Of a stretch of DNA of 64,000 nucleotides, positions 34,648-43,745 are shown piece by piece. The notes beneath the pieces are model-generated. The model made no database searches, had not been told where the DNA came from, and worked only from the letters and a program-made list of their open reading frames with translations. The translations under genes and the position numbers were made by a program. Position 1 is the first letter of the stretch. Every line of letters begins with the position of its first letter. Source of the stretch: CAYSWH01 sp964434775 (lineage in GTDB: Bacteria > Patescibacteriota > JACMRA01); assembly GCA_964434775.1 (NCBI GenBank), contig CAYSWH010000006.1, positions 1 through 64,000 on the forward strand, in the 5' to 3' direction.

Positions 34648-34789
34648 AATTATTTTGATAATGCTTACGTATATTCCGGAAAAAGTCAACTTGCGTTTGA
34701 CAAAAACCTGCAAAAAGAGAAAAAGTAATATCAAATTTGGTTGTAGAACAGGATAATAGTAAAAGATTTATTCCACTTATTTTTATCAG

Positions 34790-35719
34790 ATGAGTAAAAA
34801 TTTTAGCTTATTGAAAGTTATTCAAAAAATAGATAGAAACGGTATAATTCGTACAATTACCGATCGGGTCATTACTAAACTTTATTTTTACAGGGTCTAT
34901 TTAGTCAGTACTATCCTGGCAGTTTTAGCTTTCTTGCTTTTTTTAACTATTGGTTTTCCGGAAAGTTTCAACCGACTTAGTTTTTTTTCACAAAGATGGT
35001 TTGGGTTGGGTTTTTTGATGCTGTATTTAATTATTAGCTATTTGTCAGGTTATCTGCTGGCCTTTACAAATTCCAGACTTTTTTCTACTTGGGTGCAATC
35101 CAACCTTCTTCTAATCATAAGTTTATTATACTATAGTAGAATTAATTTCGGATCTGAATTCACTTTTTGGGAGATAACTTTTACTAGCAGAATAATGCTT
35201 TTCCCGCTATCAATTTTGATTTTTATAATAAATCTGAACTTGTTCGGAAAACTTGAACGAAAGCTTTATTATCTTCTTCCTCAAATTCTTTTATTTTCTC
35301 TTCAGCTTTATTCTTTTCTGGAAGCAATAAAGGTGGACAGTACTTTTGATAGAGAGTTTTTTGTTTTTTGGATAGAGTGGATTTTTCGAATAGATACTTT
35401 TTACTGGATTCTCTTTTCCGGTTTCTCCATAGCGGCAATCTCCATCTTTAGTTTGGAAATAAATGACATTAAGAAGAAAATCAGTCACTGGTTATTGTTT
35501 GGATTTTTGAGTTTTCAAATATTACTTTTTATATACTTGTTAAAATTGCCTTATTGGTATCAAACCCTACTGTTTTTAATAGTTTGGGACTATATTTTTG
35601 TAGCCTATACTACTATTGCCGAGGAGGTAAAAGACGATAGATTTTTTGCAAAGTTTTTGATTTCCAGCTTTTATCATTGTCTGGTATTTTTAGCGGTAAT
35701 ATTTACTTACTTACGATGA
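34790..35719 (+). CDS. Polytopic membrane protein, unknown function
   Basis: The 309 residues contain about eight hydrophobic helices (for example VSTILAVLAFLLFLTIGF, GFLMLYLIISYLSGYLLAF and TLLFLIVWDYIFVAYTTI). No conserved motif was recognised. The stop TGA overlaps the xthA ATG (ATGA), which shows translational coupling. Confidence 0.7.
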   Translation: MSKNFSLLKVIQKIDRNGIIRTITDRVITKLYFYRVYLVSTILAVLAFLLFLTIGFPESFNRLSFFSQRWFGLGFLMLYLIISYLSGYLLAFTNSRLFSTWVQSNLLLIISLLYYSRINFGSEFTFWEITFTSRIMLFPLSILIFIINLNLFGKLERKLYYLLPQILLFSLQLYSFLEAIKVDSTFDREFFVFWIEWIFRIDTFYWILFSGFSIAAISIFSLEINDIKKKISHWLLFGFLSFQILLFIYLLKLPYWYQTLLFLIVWDYIFVAYTTIAEEVKDDRFFAKFLISSFYHCLVFLAVIFTYLR

Positions 35720-36579
35720 AACTTAAATTGATTTCTTGGAATATTAACGGGATTCGAGCAATTTTAAAAAAAGGATTTCATGATTCCGTCTTTAAGTTGG
35801 AACCGGATATCATATGTCTTCAGGAAATAAAAGCTGATTCAGAAGTAATGAACAAAATTGACCTTGGTTTGTCGGAGTATAATTTACATTATCACTCGAG
35901 TCAAAAAAAAGGGTATAGTGGGGTAGCTACCTTGAGCAAGGCCATGTCACGGAAGAATCAAGAGGCTTCTCTTTTCTCAAATATTCAAGCAGGTAAGGAC
36001 AATCTTCAATTGATCGATTTTCAAGAAGGGATTGGTTTGTCCGAATTTGATTATGAAGGAAGGTTTGTTTTAACAAGGTACTTAATCAAGGACAGAAAAA
36101 TAAACTTTACTCTAATTAATTGTTATTATCCGCAAGGGGGTAGAGGCAGGTTTCGGATAGATTTTAAGCTTGGATTTTATAATAACTTAATTAAAGTGGT
36201 TCATCATTTGAAGTCCAAAGGAGAAAAAATAATTTTATGTGGGGATTTTAATACCACTTTTACTGATTTGGATTTAGCCAGACCCAAGACAAATAAAAAC
36301 AACACCGGATGTCTTCCTGAAGAAAGAGAGGTTTTAAAAAATTTATTGGACTGCGGTTTTATAGACTCCTTTAGACATTTCTTTCCTGAAAAGGCTGAAT
36401 CATATACTTATTGGGATCAAATTACTCGAGCCAGAGAACGGAATGTTGGTTGGAGAATTGACTTATTTTTGGTTGATGAAAAACTTATTAAATATCTTAA
36501 AGCAGCTACTATCCACGATCAAATATATGGTAGCGACCACTGCCCGATTAGCGTTGATCTTGAATTTAAAGATAATTAG
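35716..36579 (+). CDS. xthA: Exodeoxyribonuclease III / AP endonuclease
   Basis: This EEP-fold base-excision-repair nuclease has KLISWNINGIRAILKKGF at the N-terminus, PDIICLQEIKAD (metal-binding Glu), GYSGVATLSK, LINCYYPQGG, ILCGDFNTTF (catalytic Asp and Asn), RNVGWRIDLFLVDE and the final GSDHCPISVDL (catalytic Asp-His). It cleaves DNA at abasic sites. I use the ATG at 35716, where the family N-terminus begins. The 287 residues are slightly longer than usual. Confidence 0.95.
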   Translation: MKLKLISWNINGIRAILKKGFHDSVFKLEPDIICLQEIKADSEVMNKIDLGLSEYNLHYHSSQKKGYSGVATLSKAMSRKNQEASLFSNIQAGKDNLQLIDFQEGIGLSEFDYEGRFVLTRYLIKDRKINFTLINCYYPQGGRGRFRIDFKLGFYNNLIKVVHHLKSKGEKIILCGDFNTTFTDLDLARPKTNKNNTGCLPEEREVLKNLLDCGFIDSFRHFFPEKAESYTYWDQITRARERNVGWRIDLFLVDEKLIKYLKAATIHDQIYGSDHCPISVDLEFKDN

Positions 36580-38346
36580 TTAAGAGTCTTTTACCTTTTC
36601 CAGAAGTTTTAGACCCACCTGTTTAATTTCCTCCACACTTTCCTTATATTTCAGGTTAGATAAATCTGTTTTAGTTTTAGCATCAAATATTCTTGCTACT
36701 AAGTCCTCTTCATTTTTCTTGTCTTCGTCCTTAAGGACTTCGTTTACCTCTCTGTATAAATCCATAATTACCGAGAGCATAGCCATCATTTTATCAAAAC
36801 TGCAGTATGTATCAATCGGATCAAATCCATTTTGTTGTAAAAAGTCTTCTCGCAAAGATTTGGCGATTTCAATAATTACGCGTTTATCGTTATCAAGACC
36901 ATCCATGCCGACAAGTTTTACCAAATCTAACAAATCACCCTCTTGAGAAAGAACTCTTTTAGCAAGCTTTCTATCTTCAGCAAATTTTCGACTTTCTTCG
37001 GTATCATTTGTTAACAAGTTGTTGAAAGCATCTTCGTAAAGTGAATAGCTTGTGTTCCAATTGATGGCCGGATAGTGTCTTTGAGCGGCTAAACCGGCAT
37101 CCAAGGCCAAGAAAACTTGGGCGTTTTTAAGGGAATTTTGAGTAATAGGTTCGGAAAAGTCACCTCCCGGAGGAGAAACTGTTCCCACCACTGTTACCGA
37201 TCCTTCCTCCTGGCCTACTGTCTTAACTAGACCGGCTCTTTCGTAGAAAGAAGACATCCTGGAAGAAAGATAAGCCGGGTATCCTTCTTCGGAAGGCATT
37301 TCACTCATTCTTTGCGATATTTCCCGCATTGCTTCAGCCCATCTGGAAGTAGAATCAGCCATTAATACTACGTTATAACCCATATCTCTAAAGTATTCGG
37401 CAATTGTTATTCCGGTATAGATGCTAGCTTCTCTGGCGGCGATAGGCATGTTTGAAGTATTTGCAATAAGAACCGTCCTATCCATTAATGGTTTACCCGA
37501 TCTGGGGTCGGTTAGCTCCGGAAAGGATTTGACCATCTCAGTCATTTCATTACCTCTCTCTCCGCAACCCACATAGACTACCAGTTCTGCATCGGACCAT
37601 TTGGCGGTTTGTTGTTGGGTAAAGGTTTTTCCTGCGCCAAAAGGACCCGGGGTGACTACGCGGGCTCCCAGCAAAACAGGGAACATAGCGTCAATTATTC
37701 TCTGACCTGTTTTAAACAAGGCTTTAGGGGTTAATTTTTCCTGAATTTCACGAGGTATTTTCACCGGCCACTTCTGATACATTTTTACTTCCCTTAGACT
37801 GCCGTCAGACAACTCAATTTCTGCAATCGGAGAGTCAAGCTTGAAAGCTCCCGCTTCTATTTTTTTGACAGTTCCGTTAATTCCTTTAGGAGTTAAAATC
37901 CAGTGTTTAATCAAGCTAGTTTCCTGTACGAAACCTATTTTAGAACCTTCTCTTACTTCCTCGCCTACCTGTACTGTCGGGATAAAGTCCCACTCTTTAT
38001 CTCTATTAAGGCTTGGAAGGTGAATTCCGGGTGATATAAATATAGGACTTACTTTATCAATATCCTCTAATGGACGCTGAATTCCATCAAACATATTCCC
38101 TAAAATCCCGGGGCCCAATTCTACACTCAACAACTCTCCTCGAAGCTCTACCGGCTCACCGATTTCGATACCTGTGGTGTCTTCGTAAACTTGGATTTGT
38201 ACTTCATTTCCTTCAATACTGATTACTTCTCCAAGCAATCTACTTTTTCCTACATAAACTGTTTCCAACATCATCGGGGCGTTTTCGGCCTGATCTAAAA
38301 TTTTGGCCGTAACCAGAGGTCCTAAAATCTTTACAATTGTGAGCAT
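36580..38346 (-). CDS. ntpA: V/A-type ATP synthase catalytic subunit A
   Basis: This is the catalytic A subunit of a V/A-type rotary ATPase. Features are IVKILGPLVTA, IQVYEDTTGIEIGEPV, LSVELGPGILGNMFDGIQRPL, Walker A GPFGAGKT, the A-subunit pattern VYVGCGERGNEMTEMV, and VLMADSTSRWAEAMREIS. At 588 residues it is full length. No gene for subunits B, D, E, I or K is adjacent: downstream is convergent xthA (stops abut), and 114 nt upstream on the same strand is htrA. The rest of the complex must be elsewhere or absent. Confidence 0.95.
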   Translation of the reverse strand: MLTIVKILGPLVTAKILDQAENAPMMLETVYVGKSRLLGEVISIEGNEVQIQVYEDTTGIEIGEPVELRGELLSVELGPGILGNMFDGIQRPLEDIDKVSPIFISPGIHLPSLNRDKEWDFIPTVQVGEEVREGSKIGFVQETSLIKHWILTPKGINGTVKKIEAGAFKLDSPIAEIELSDGSLREVKMYQKWPVKIPREIQEKLTPKALFKTGQRIIDAMFPVLLGARVVTPGPFGAGKTFTQQQTAKWSDAELVVYVGCGERGNEMTEMVKSFPELTDPRSGKPLMDRTVLIANTSNMPIAAREASIYTGITIAEYFRDMGYNVVLMADSTSRWAEAMREISQRMSEMPSEEGYPAYLSSRMSSFYERAGLVKTVGQEEGSVTVVGTVSPPGGDFSEPITQNSLKNAQVFLALDAGLAAQRHYPAINWNTSYSLYEDAFNNLLTNDTEESRKFAEDRKLAKRVLSQEGDLLDLVKLVGMDGLDNDKRVIIEIAKSLREDFLQQNGFDPIDTYCSFDKMMAMLSVIMDLYREVNEVLKDEDKKNEEDLVARIFDAKTKTDLSNLKYKESVEEIKQVGLKLLEKVKDS

Positions 38347-38459
38347 ATTAGAAATTACTAAATCAAATGTTAACCTAATACAGTTGAAAGCAAAAAGACA
38401 ATTTTGTCAATGATAGGGCTAGTTTATCAATAAAATTGTCACTACTTACTTCAAGCAAT

Positions 38460-40019
38460 TTATTCTAAGTCAAACACGGCCCTTCCCAACTCCACTTGAA
38501 TTTCAACAGGCTCTTCAAAGTAGGTATAATTTTGCGAAGTCTTTTCCCTAACTCTAAGAATACTCATAGTCACATTCTGCCCTGGTTTTTTCTCCAAAAG
38601 TTTGTTTCTTAGAGGTGAAATACTGTCTTCAGTTTCAAGCTCCACTTTTTCTCCGTCAATTTCCAGGATTATATCGCCTTCTTGTAGTCCTGCTTCTTGA
38701 GCTGCACTTCCGGATTCAATGGCCTGTTCTCCGGATGGTGCTAAAATAATCTCACCGTAATCCCTGGGTAACCAAGTCCATTGAGATTTTAGTACGCTGG
38801 TAATAGGCCTGGAAAAGATTCCGAGTCTGGGCCTAACCACTTGCCCTTCTTCCTTGTAACTATTTAGAGCACTGATAATAATATCGGAAGGTATGGCTAA
38901 TCCGATATTTTGTCCTTCCTGAGTACTAAAAGTATTCATGCCTACCAAATGCCCGCTGGCGTTAAATAAGGGTCCACCCGAATTTCCTTTGTTGATTGCA
39001 GCATCTGTTTGGATTAGTCCTTCGGCAATTACGGAATTACCGGTACATTGGTCTTCCAAATCCGACTTGATATTTCTGTTAAGGCCGGAAACTATTCCTT
39101 TGGTTACAGTGTTCCTTAATTCACCCAATGCATTTCCTATTGCGATTACTTCCGTTCCCAACCTTAATTCATCACTATCCGATATTTTGAGTGCTTGGAG
39201 GTTGTCAGGCGGGTTTTTAATTTGCAAAATAGCGATGTCATAAATCGGATCCACGGAAAGTAGTTCGAGTTCGAACACTTCTCTCCCGTTACCGGAGGCG
39301 GTTATTATGATTGAGTCGTTACCGGGTTCGCACTTTTTGGCTACAACATGCCTATTTGTAACCACCAAACCGTCTTCTCTGGCAATAAATCCGGTGCCGG
39401 CTACAATTTGGTTATCTACTTCGATAACGTCAGAAGTCTTTAAGCTGATTGAAACCACCGAAGGCAAAACTTCTTCTACAACAGAGACTACCTGTTTACC
39501 ATCTTCCGGATCTGCAAAAGAAAAGCCCTCATCTTGGGTGTCCAAACCAAAGGTTTTATTTATTATTTTTGAGTCTTCTTGGCTTTGGTTGCCGGGTTCA
39601 TTCTGCCTTGTCCTCTCCTCTTGATCGTTGATACTAATATATTCATTCAAAGGAGTATTTTTGACTATAAATTGACTGATATCGGATTCCGGGTCAATAA
39701 TAACATAAGCAATTATTGTTGAAATTAATAGTACTGTCAGTACCAGAAGGATACCGATATTTCTAAAAAACCGACTTATTGAGCTCAGTACTCCTCCCTG
39801 TTTTTTTGTTTTACCGGGAAGTTTACGCTGACTATTCGGAGTCTGGGAGTTTTGAGAGTTGTAACTCTCAGGGTAGCTATTGTATTGGCTTTGAAAATTA
39901 GCGGAATTATCTGAAGAATAATCTGAATAACTTTGTCTCTGATTCGGGTCCAGAGGTACATTAGAGTTATCCATGTACTCTACTTTGGGATCTTTTTTTT
40001 TCTTACCAAAACCAAGCAT
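38460..40019 (-). CDS. HtrA/DegP-type serine protease with a PDZ domain
   Basis: This S1C-family protease acts outside the cytoplasmic membrane. After a Gln/Ser/Asn-rich N-terminus (1-85) there is one membrane helix (IGILLVLTVLLISTIIAYVII, about 90-112). The trypsin-like domain has catalytic His224 (TNRHVV), Asp261 (YDIAIL) and Ser347 (NKGNSGGPL). One PDZ domain follows (AAQEAGLQEGDIILEIDGEKV, about 440-500). It likely degrades or refolds misfolded exported proteins. A promoter precedes it; ntpA follows by 113 nt. Confidence 0.93.
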   Translation of the reverse strand: MLGFGKKKKDPKVEYMDNSNVPLDPNQRQSYSDYSSDNSANFQSQYNSYPESYNSQNSQTPNSQRKLPGKTKKQGGVLSSISRFFRNIGILLVLTVLLISTIIAYVIIDPESDISQFIVKNTPLNEYISINDQEERTRQNEPGNQSQEDSKIINKTFGLDTQDEGFSFADPEDGKQVVSVVEEVLPSVVSISLKTSDVIEVDNQIVAGTGFIAREDGLVVTNRHVVAKKCEPGNDSIIITASGNGREVFELELLSVDPIYDIAILQIKNPPDNLQALKISDSDELRLGTEVIAIGNALGELRNTVTKGIVSGLNRNIKSDLEDQCTGNSVIAEGLIQTDAAINKGNSGGPLFNASGHLVGMNTFSTQEGQNIGLAIPSDIIISALNSYKEEGQVVRPRLGIFSRPITSVLKSQWTWLPRDYGEIILAPSGEQAIESGSAAQEAGLQEGDIILEIDGEKVELETEDSISPLRNKLLEKKPGQNVTMSILRVREKTSQNYTYFEEPVEIQVELGRAVFDLE

Positions 40020-40322
40020 ATTTGATCTTAATTATCCATTATTCCTCAACAGAATCTAGAAATAAATTAGCCTAAAAAAAGGATTTTGTCAAAGTTAGCA
40101 TCTTGTCAATTTAACTCAAGACATCAGGTGGGTTTTCTTTGATAGACTCATGTAAACATCTTTATGTTTAGAGAAGTTGGCCTTCAGTAATAATTTTTTA
40201 AAATGTATTATCATATTTTTTTGTCGATTTTTCATTAATAATCATTTTCTCTACTCTAAAAAGTTTTTGAGTAGGTTTCTTATATTATTGACAATTCAGA
40301 GCTTCTTAGGGACTAAATCAGT
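40020..40322. other. Spacer containing the left edge of the inferred inversion
   Basis: Apart from the htrA promoter no gene is present. The junction between minus-strand genes to the left and the plus-strand block to the right falls here. No long inverted repeat shared with the right edge (about 48990-49100) could be found by eye. A TAA lies 6 nt before the helicase C-half ATG, in frame. Confidence 0.45.
40064..40092 (-). promoter_or_regulatory. Sigma-70 promoter of the htrA-like gene
   Basis: On the minus strand, -35 TTGACA (40092-40087) and -10 TAATTT (40069-40064) are 17 nt apart, with the -10 about 45 nt before the ATG. A second TTGACA lies about 20 nt further upstream. Confidence 0.6.
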
Positions 40323-42452
40323 ATGTTAAAAACGAAGCAAGCAATTGAATATCACCAATTTGGAACCTTCCTGGATGAGCTTTGTTATGTAGCAAAAGAG
40401 ATACAGAGGCAGCTGGAGAATGGCGGAAAACCTCAAGATATCGCGGTTATTGCCAGGAAGCACAGTACTTTGAGGGAAGCAACTAAAATTTTTAACTATT
40501 ATCAAATTCCGATTTACTACGAAAGGGGGCAAAATGTTTTAGAGGAAGAGATGGTTAAAGAGCTTGTAACCATAGTCCGCTTCATTAACTCTTTAAACAA
40601 AGGAAGGGAGCTTGAGGCCGATGAGTTGTTGACGGAAATCCTTGCTTATCCGTTCTGGGGTATAGATAGGCTTGATATTTGGAAATTATCGATTAACTCT
40701 TACAAAAATAGAGAACCTCCCGACAGTTTGTGGTTGGAAATTATGATGAAGGCCAATCAGGAAAATTACAATTTTTCCAATCCTTCTAAATTACGGCAAA
40801 TAGCTGATTTTTTACTTTTTTTGGCACAGACGGACAAATATGAGCCTGTAGAGAGAGTATTAGATTTGATAATTGGAAGCGATTTAGAACAAATATCTGA
40901 AGAAACAGAGGATGACGGAGAATTCCCGGAAGATACAAATCTTCGGGGAGCTTCGTTTATTTCTTCTTTTAGACAGTTTTATTTTGGAAAGCGGATCTTT
41001 TCAGATGATAAGAAGATTCTCATAAATCAAGAATATTTAAATTTACTTTCGAGCCTTAGAACTTTTATTAATGCGGTGAGAAAATATAGGTCCAAGGATG
41101 TCTTAAAAGTAAAGGATTTGGTTGAATTTGTTGATTTGTTGGAGATCAATAATTTACCTCTCATTGATAATTCTTCGCTTAATTCTCCGGAGAACTCCGT
41201 CAATCTACTTACAGCTCACAAATCTAAAGGTTTGGAATTTAATCAAGTTTTTCTGCTTTCCTGTCATCAAGACGAGTGGTTTCCCAAAAATCGAGGTGAT
41301 AAGCTGAGCTTGCCATCAAATTTGCCCTTGAATGCGAGTCCGGATGATAACGATGACAAGTTAAGACTTTTCTATGTGGCTGTAACTAGAGCCAAAAATA
41401 CTTTACATCTCTCTACGCATAAATTTAAGTCAGCGGAATCTTCCAAAAAGGAGCTAGTCCCTTTGTATTTCTTGGATGACTTAGAAAAAAGCAACGGTGA
41501 GCCTCTTAAATGTAAAAAAGACGGGTCTAATAACAAAGATAATGCTTTGGAAACATGGTATAATGCATTCACAAAGCCTCGAAGCTATTCTCGTCTTGAA
41601 ACTACCTTTTTGGATACCTTACTCAGTGATTATAAACTTTCAGTTACTCACCTGATAAACTTTTTAGACATTGTAAACGGTGGTCCGTTTAAATTTTTTG
41701 AAGATAACCTGCTTAGATTCCCTAAATCAAAAAACCCTCAAAGTAGCTATGGAAGTGCAATGCACAATTCTTTAAATCTTTATCTCCAAGAATATTTGTT
41801 GAATAATCGGTTGCCTCCTCTTGGTCGTCTTCATTATTTCTTTGAGACCAGTCTTTATCACCAAAGGTTAAGCAGTAAAGATTATTCAGAGTATCTCCAA
41901 AAAGGTCTGGAAAACTTGGATTTTTACTACCAAAATTCTAAAGACATAATTCACGAAAATATGAAATTAGAATACGATTTTTCCGGTGAAGGTGTAAATT
42001 TGGAAGGGGCTAAGATAACAGGAAAAATTGATAAATTGGAATTTCTTAAAGGCAATCAGATTATTGTGACCGATTATAAAACTGGTAAACCTTTATATTC
42101 AACAAACCAAACTTCCGCTTCCGGAAAAATAAAGCTATGGAAATATGAAACACAGCTCCTTTTTTACAAGCTCTTGATTGAACATTCAAATTCTTTTGGC
42201 AGAAGTTATAAAGTAGAAGAAGGTAGGCTTGAATTTCTTGATTCCAAATCTCACAACATTTTATCCTCTGATTCCGAATTGATAATTTACAGAAAGCAGT
42301 TACAAAAGCCTGATGCGGACATTTTAAGTAGCCTTATTCAAATAGTTTATCAAAAGATAATTAAACTGGACTTTCCTGAAATCGGTCATTATGAGAAAAA
42401 TTTTAAAGGAATAAACAAATTTATAGAAGATTTGTTAAATAATAAAGTTTAA
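40323..42452 (+). CDS. UvrD-like helicase C-terminal half with a PD-(D/E)XK nuclease
   Basis: The 709 residues begin in the second RecA-like lobe of an SF1 helicase: DIAVIARKHSTLREATKIFNYYQIPIYYE, then motif V (VNLLTAHKSKGLEFNQVFLLS) and motif VI (KLRLFYVAVTRAKNTLHLS). The C-terminal part holds a RecB-type nuclease: YGSAMHNSLNLYL, TGKIDKLE, VTDYKTGKPLYS and a later YETQL, giving the H..D..DxK..Q order. There is no Walker A or DExx motif, so this chain cannot work alone as a helicase. The missing N-terminal half is at 49101-50435 on the other strand. The full enzyme resembles AddAB/UvrD-RecB fusions used in DNA repair. Confidence 0.9.
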   Translation: MLKTKQAIEYHQFGTFLDELCYVAKEIQRQLENGGKPQDIAVIARKHSTLREATKIFNYYQIPIYYERGQNVLEEEMVKELVTIVRFINSLNKGRELEADELLTEILAYPFWGIDRLDIWKLSINSYKNREPPDSLWLEIMMKANQENYNFSNPSKLRQIADFLLFLAQTDKYEPVERVLDLIIGSDLEQISEETEDDGEFPEDTNLRGASFISSFRQFYFGKRIFSDDKKILINQEYLNLLSSLRTFINAVRKYRSKDVLKVKDLVEFVDLLEINNLPLIDNSSLNSPENSVNLLTAHKSKGLEFNQVFLLSCHQDEWFPKNRGDKLSLPSNLPLNASPDDNDDKLRLFYVAVTRAKNTLHLSTHKFKSAESSKKELVPLYFLDDLEKSNGEPLKCKKDGSNNKDNALETWYNAFTKPRSYSRLETTFLDTLLSDYKLSVTHLINFLDIVNGGPFKFFEDNLLRFPKSKNPQSSYGSAMHNSLNLYLQEYLLNNRLPPLGRLHYFFETSLYHQRLSSKDYSEYLQKGLENLDFYYQNSKDIIHENMKLEYDFSGEGVNLEGAKITGKIDKLEFLKGNQIIVTDYKTGKPLYSTNQTSASGKIKLWKYETQLLFYKLLIEHSNSFGRSYKVEEGRLEFLDSKSHNILSSDSELIIYRKQLQKPDADILSSLIQIVYQKIIKLDFPEIGHYEKNFKGINKFIEDLLNNKV

Positions 42453-42541
42453 CATGTTAAGCGTTTCTACCTATATCGCCTAAATAACAAACACATTTTC
42501 TTACTAAAGTGCTTATATTTTAATTATTTTTGATATATTCG

Positions 42542-42570
42542 TTGACAATAACCCGGATTTGGTGTACGTT
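42542..42570 (+). promoter_or_regulatory. Possible promoter of the peptide cassette
   Basis: A consensus -35 TTGACA (42542-42547) is followed after 17 nt by TACGTT, a weak -10. The leader then contains an imperfect hairpin (TGCGCCA...TGGCAAGCA, 42574-42592) before the precursor start. Confidence 0.4.
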
Positions 42571-42617
42571 GGATGCGCCATTTTTTGGCAAGCAATTTTT
42601 ATAAATTGTAATATTAT

Positions 42618-42725
42618 ATGTGTATGTCTTGTAACAACAACACGCGAAACACTTTCAATGTAGAAGAGTTGGAAGAGAGGATTCAGCCTTATTGGTGGGG
42701 TCCTTCAGGCGGCACTGCTTGGTAA
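42618..42725 (+). CDS. Candidate RiPP precursor peptide, 35 residues
   Basis: This gene is very short. ATGs at 42618 and 42624 are in frame, giving 35 or 33 residues. The N-terminal part is a polar leader (MSCNNNTRNTFN) followed by a short acidic amphipathic helix (VEELEERIQ). It ends in PYWWGPSGGTAW, with three Trp, one Tyr and four Gly in 12 residues and a C-terminal Trp. The leader-plus-aromatic-core design, the following stem-loop, and the two downstream genes (isoprenoid-synthase-like and M50 protease) support a ribosomally made, modified peptide. ComX pheromone precursors similarly carry a C-terminal Trp that ComQ prenylates. No sequence homology to ComX is claimed. Confidence 0.72.
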   Translation: MCMSCNNNTRNTFNVEELEERIQPYWWGPSGGTAW

Positions 42726-42743
42726 TTAAAGCAACTACCTACT

Positions 42744-42777
42744 AATCCAGCCACTGTGCTGGATTATTTTTATAATT
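42744..42777 (+). terminator. Stem-loop with T-rich tail between precursor and enzyme genes
   Basis: The stem AATCCAGC/GCTGGATT (8 bp, six-base loop) is followed by ATTTTTATAATTTTTTT. It lies 19 nt after the precursor stop and 9 nt before the next ATG (42786). A leaky terminator here would yield more precursor than enzyme transcript, as in many RiPP operons. Confidence 0.8.
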
Positions 42778-42785
42778 TTTTTCTC

Positions 42786-43745
42786 ATGAATTATATTGAA
42801 GTAATAAAGGCAATAGAAAGTGATTTGTTGGTAGATACTATCAAGAAAGAACTGAATAAATACATTGAAGAAGAATCAGGCTTGCCGAAACGGCAAAAGG
42901 AGATACTTGGCAACTCTGATTTTTATTTAATAAAAAAAGATATATTGTACTATTTTTTGCTGACATCTTCTCAAGAAATAAGAAAAAAATACTTAAATAT
43001 CGACGATTCTACTTTCTTTCAATTTATGATAGCAGTGCTTTTGTATAGAAGATATATCTTAACCTTCGACGGTGTTATTGACTCTCAAGATTCTTGTCCG
43101 AAAAAAATAAATAATTTACAAACTCTCCTGCCTTTTTTTATTTGTTCTCAAGAAGGTATCCGAATCCTATCAAATCTATTTTCCAATAACAAAGGATTTT
43201 GGACTTTTTGGAGCGATCGAAAAAATGAGCTAATTAACTCTTATCTTAGCGAATTCTGCTCAAAGGATAATTTTACAGACACTGATTACGAAAAGTTGGT
43301 CGATCACAAGACTTCTCTGGAAAAGATAGTTTTTCACGGATTGTTCATTTTATCCAAGAAAGAAAATAACGAATTTTTGGAAAACCTTTTTAATGCCAGC
43401 AAGTATTTCTACGTAGGGTATCAAATAATGGAAGATGTAACCGATTTTGAAGAAGATTATAATAACGGACAATTCAATATTATGATCTATTCAATAAAAA
43501 AACACCTTCAGAATAAACTAGTGGATCCGGAAAAAATTGATTTAAGGCAATTAAAAACTTATCTCTATACCGAAAGAGTGGTTTTGGAGTTATTGGATGA
43601 GGCCTTAAAATACTTGGAAAAATCAAAACAAGCAGTCCGTAAATATAGTCTTGAGCAATGGAACTTTAAAGTTGATATAATGTGTAGAGAAAATTATCGT
43701 ACTCAAGAAGTAATAAAAAAATACTTGAATCAGCATTCCCAATAA
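42786..43745 (+). CDS. Class I isoprenoid-synthase-like protein (ComQ-like role proposed)
   Basis: The 319-residue all-helical protein has two Asp-rich regions in the right order for a class I isoprenyl diphosphate synthase fold. The first is weak: RRYILTFDGVIDSQDS (about 90-105). The second is strong: YVGYQIMEDVTDFEEDYNNGQFN (about 220-243), like the family aYQ..DD..D..eD...G. Canonical DDxxD is not exact in either. Placed between a Trp-rich peptide gene and an M50 protease gene, it may prenylate the peptide, as ComQ does to ComX; this is inference. I use ATG 42786; an upstream in-frame GTG (42756) is inside the terminator stem. The stop abuts the next ATG. Confidence 0.65.
   Translation: MNYIEVIKAIESDLLVDTIKKELNKYIEEESGLPKRQKEILGNSDFYLIKKDILYYFLLTSSQEIRKKYLNIDDSTFFQFMIAVLLYRRYILTFDGVIDSQDSCPKKINNLQTLLPFFICSQEGIRILSNLFSNNKGFWTFWSDRKNELINSYLSEFCSKDNFTDTDYEKLVDHKTSLEKIVFHGLFILSKKENNEFLENLFNASKYFYVGYQIMEDVTDFEEDYNNGQFNIMIYSIKKHLQNKLVDPEKIDLRQLKTYLYTERVVLELLDEALKYLEKSKQAVRKYSLEQWNFKVDIMCRENYRTQEVIKKYLNQHSQ

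Noticed and set aside
38347..38459. Palindromic GACAATTTTGTC operator upstream of ntpA
   Set aside because: It overlaps a TTGACA-like -35 element, and the AT-rich palindrome may be chance; there is no second clear copy at a regulated gene.
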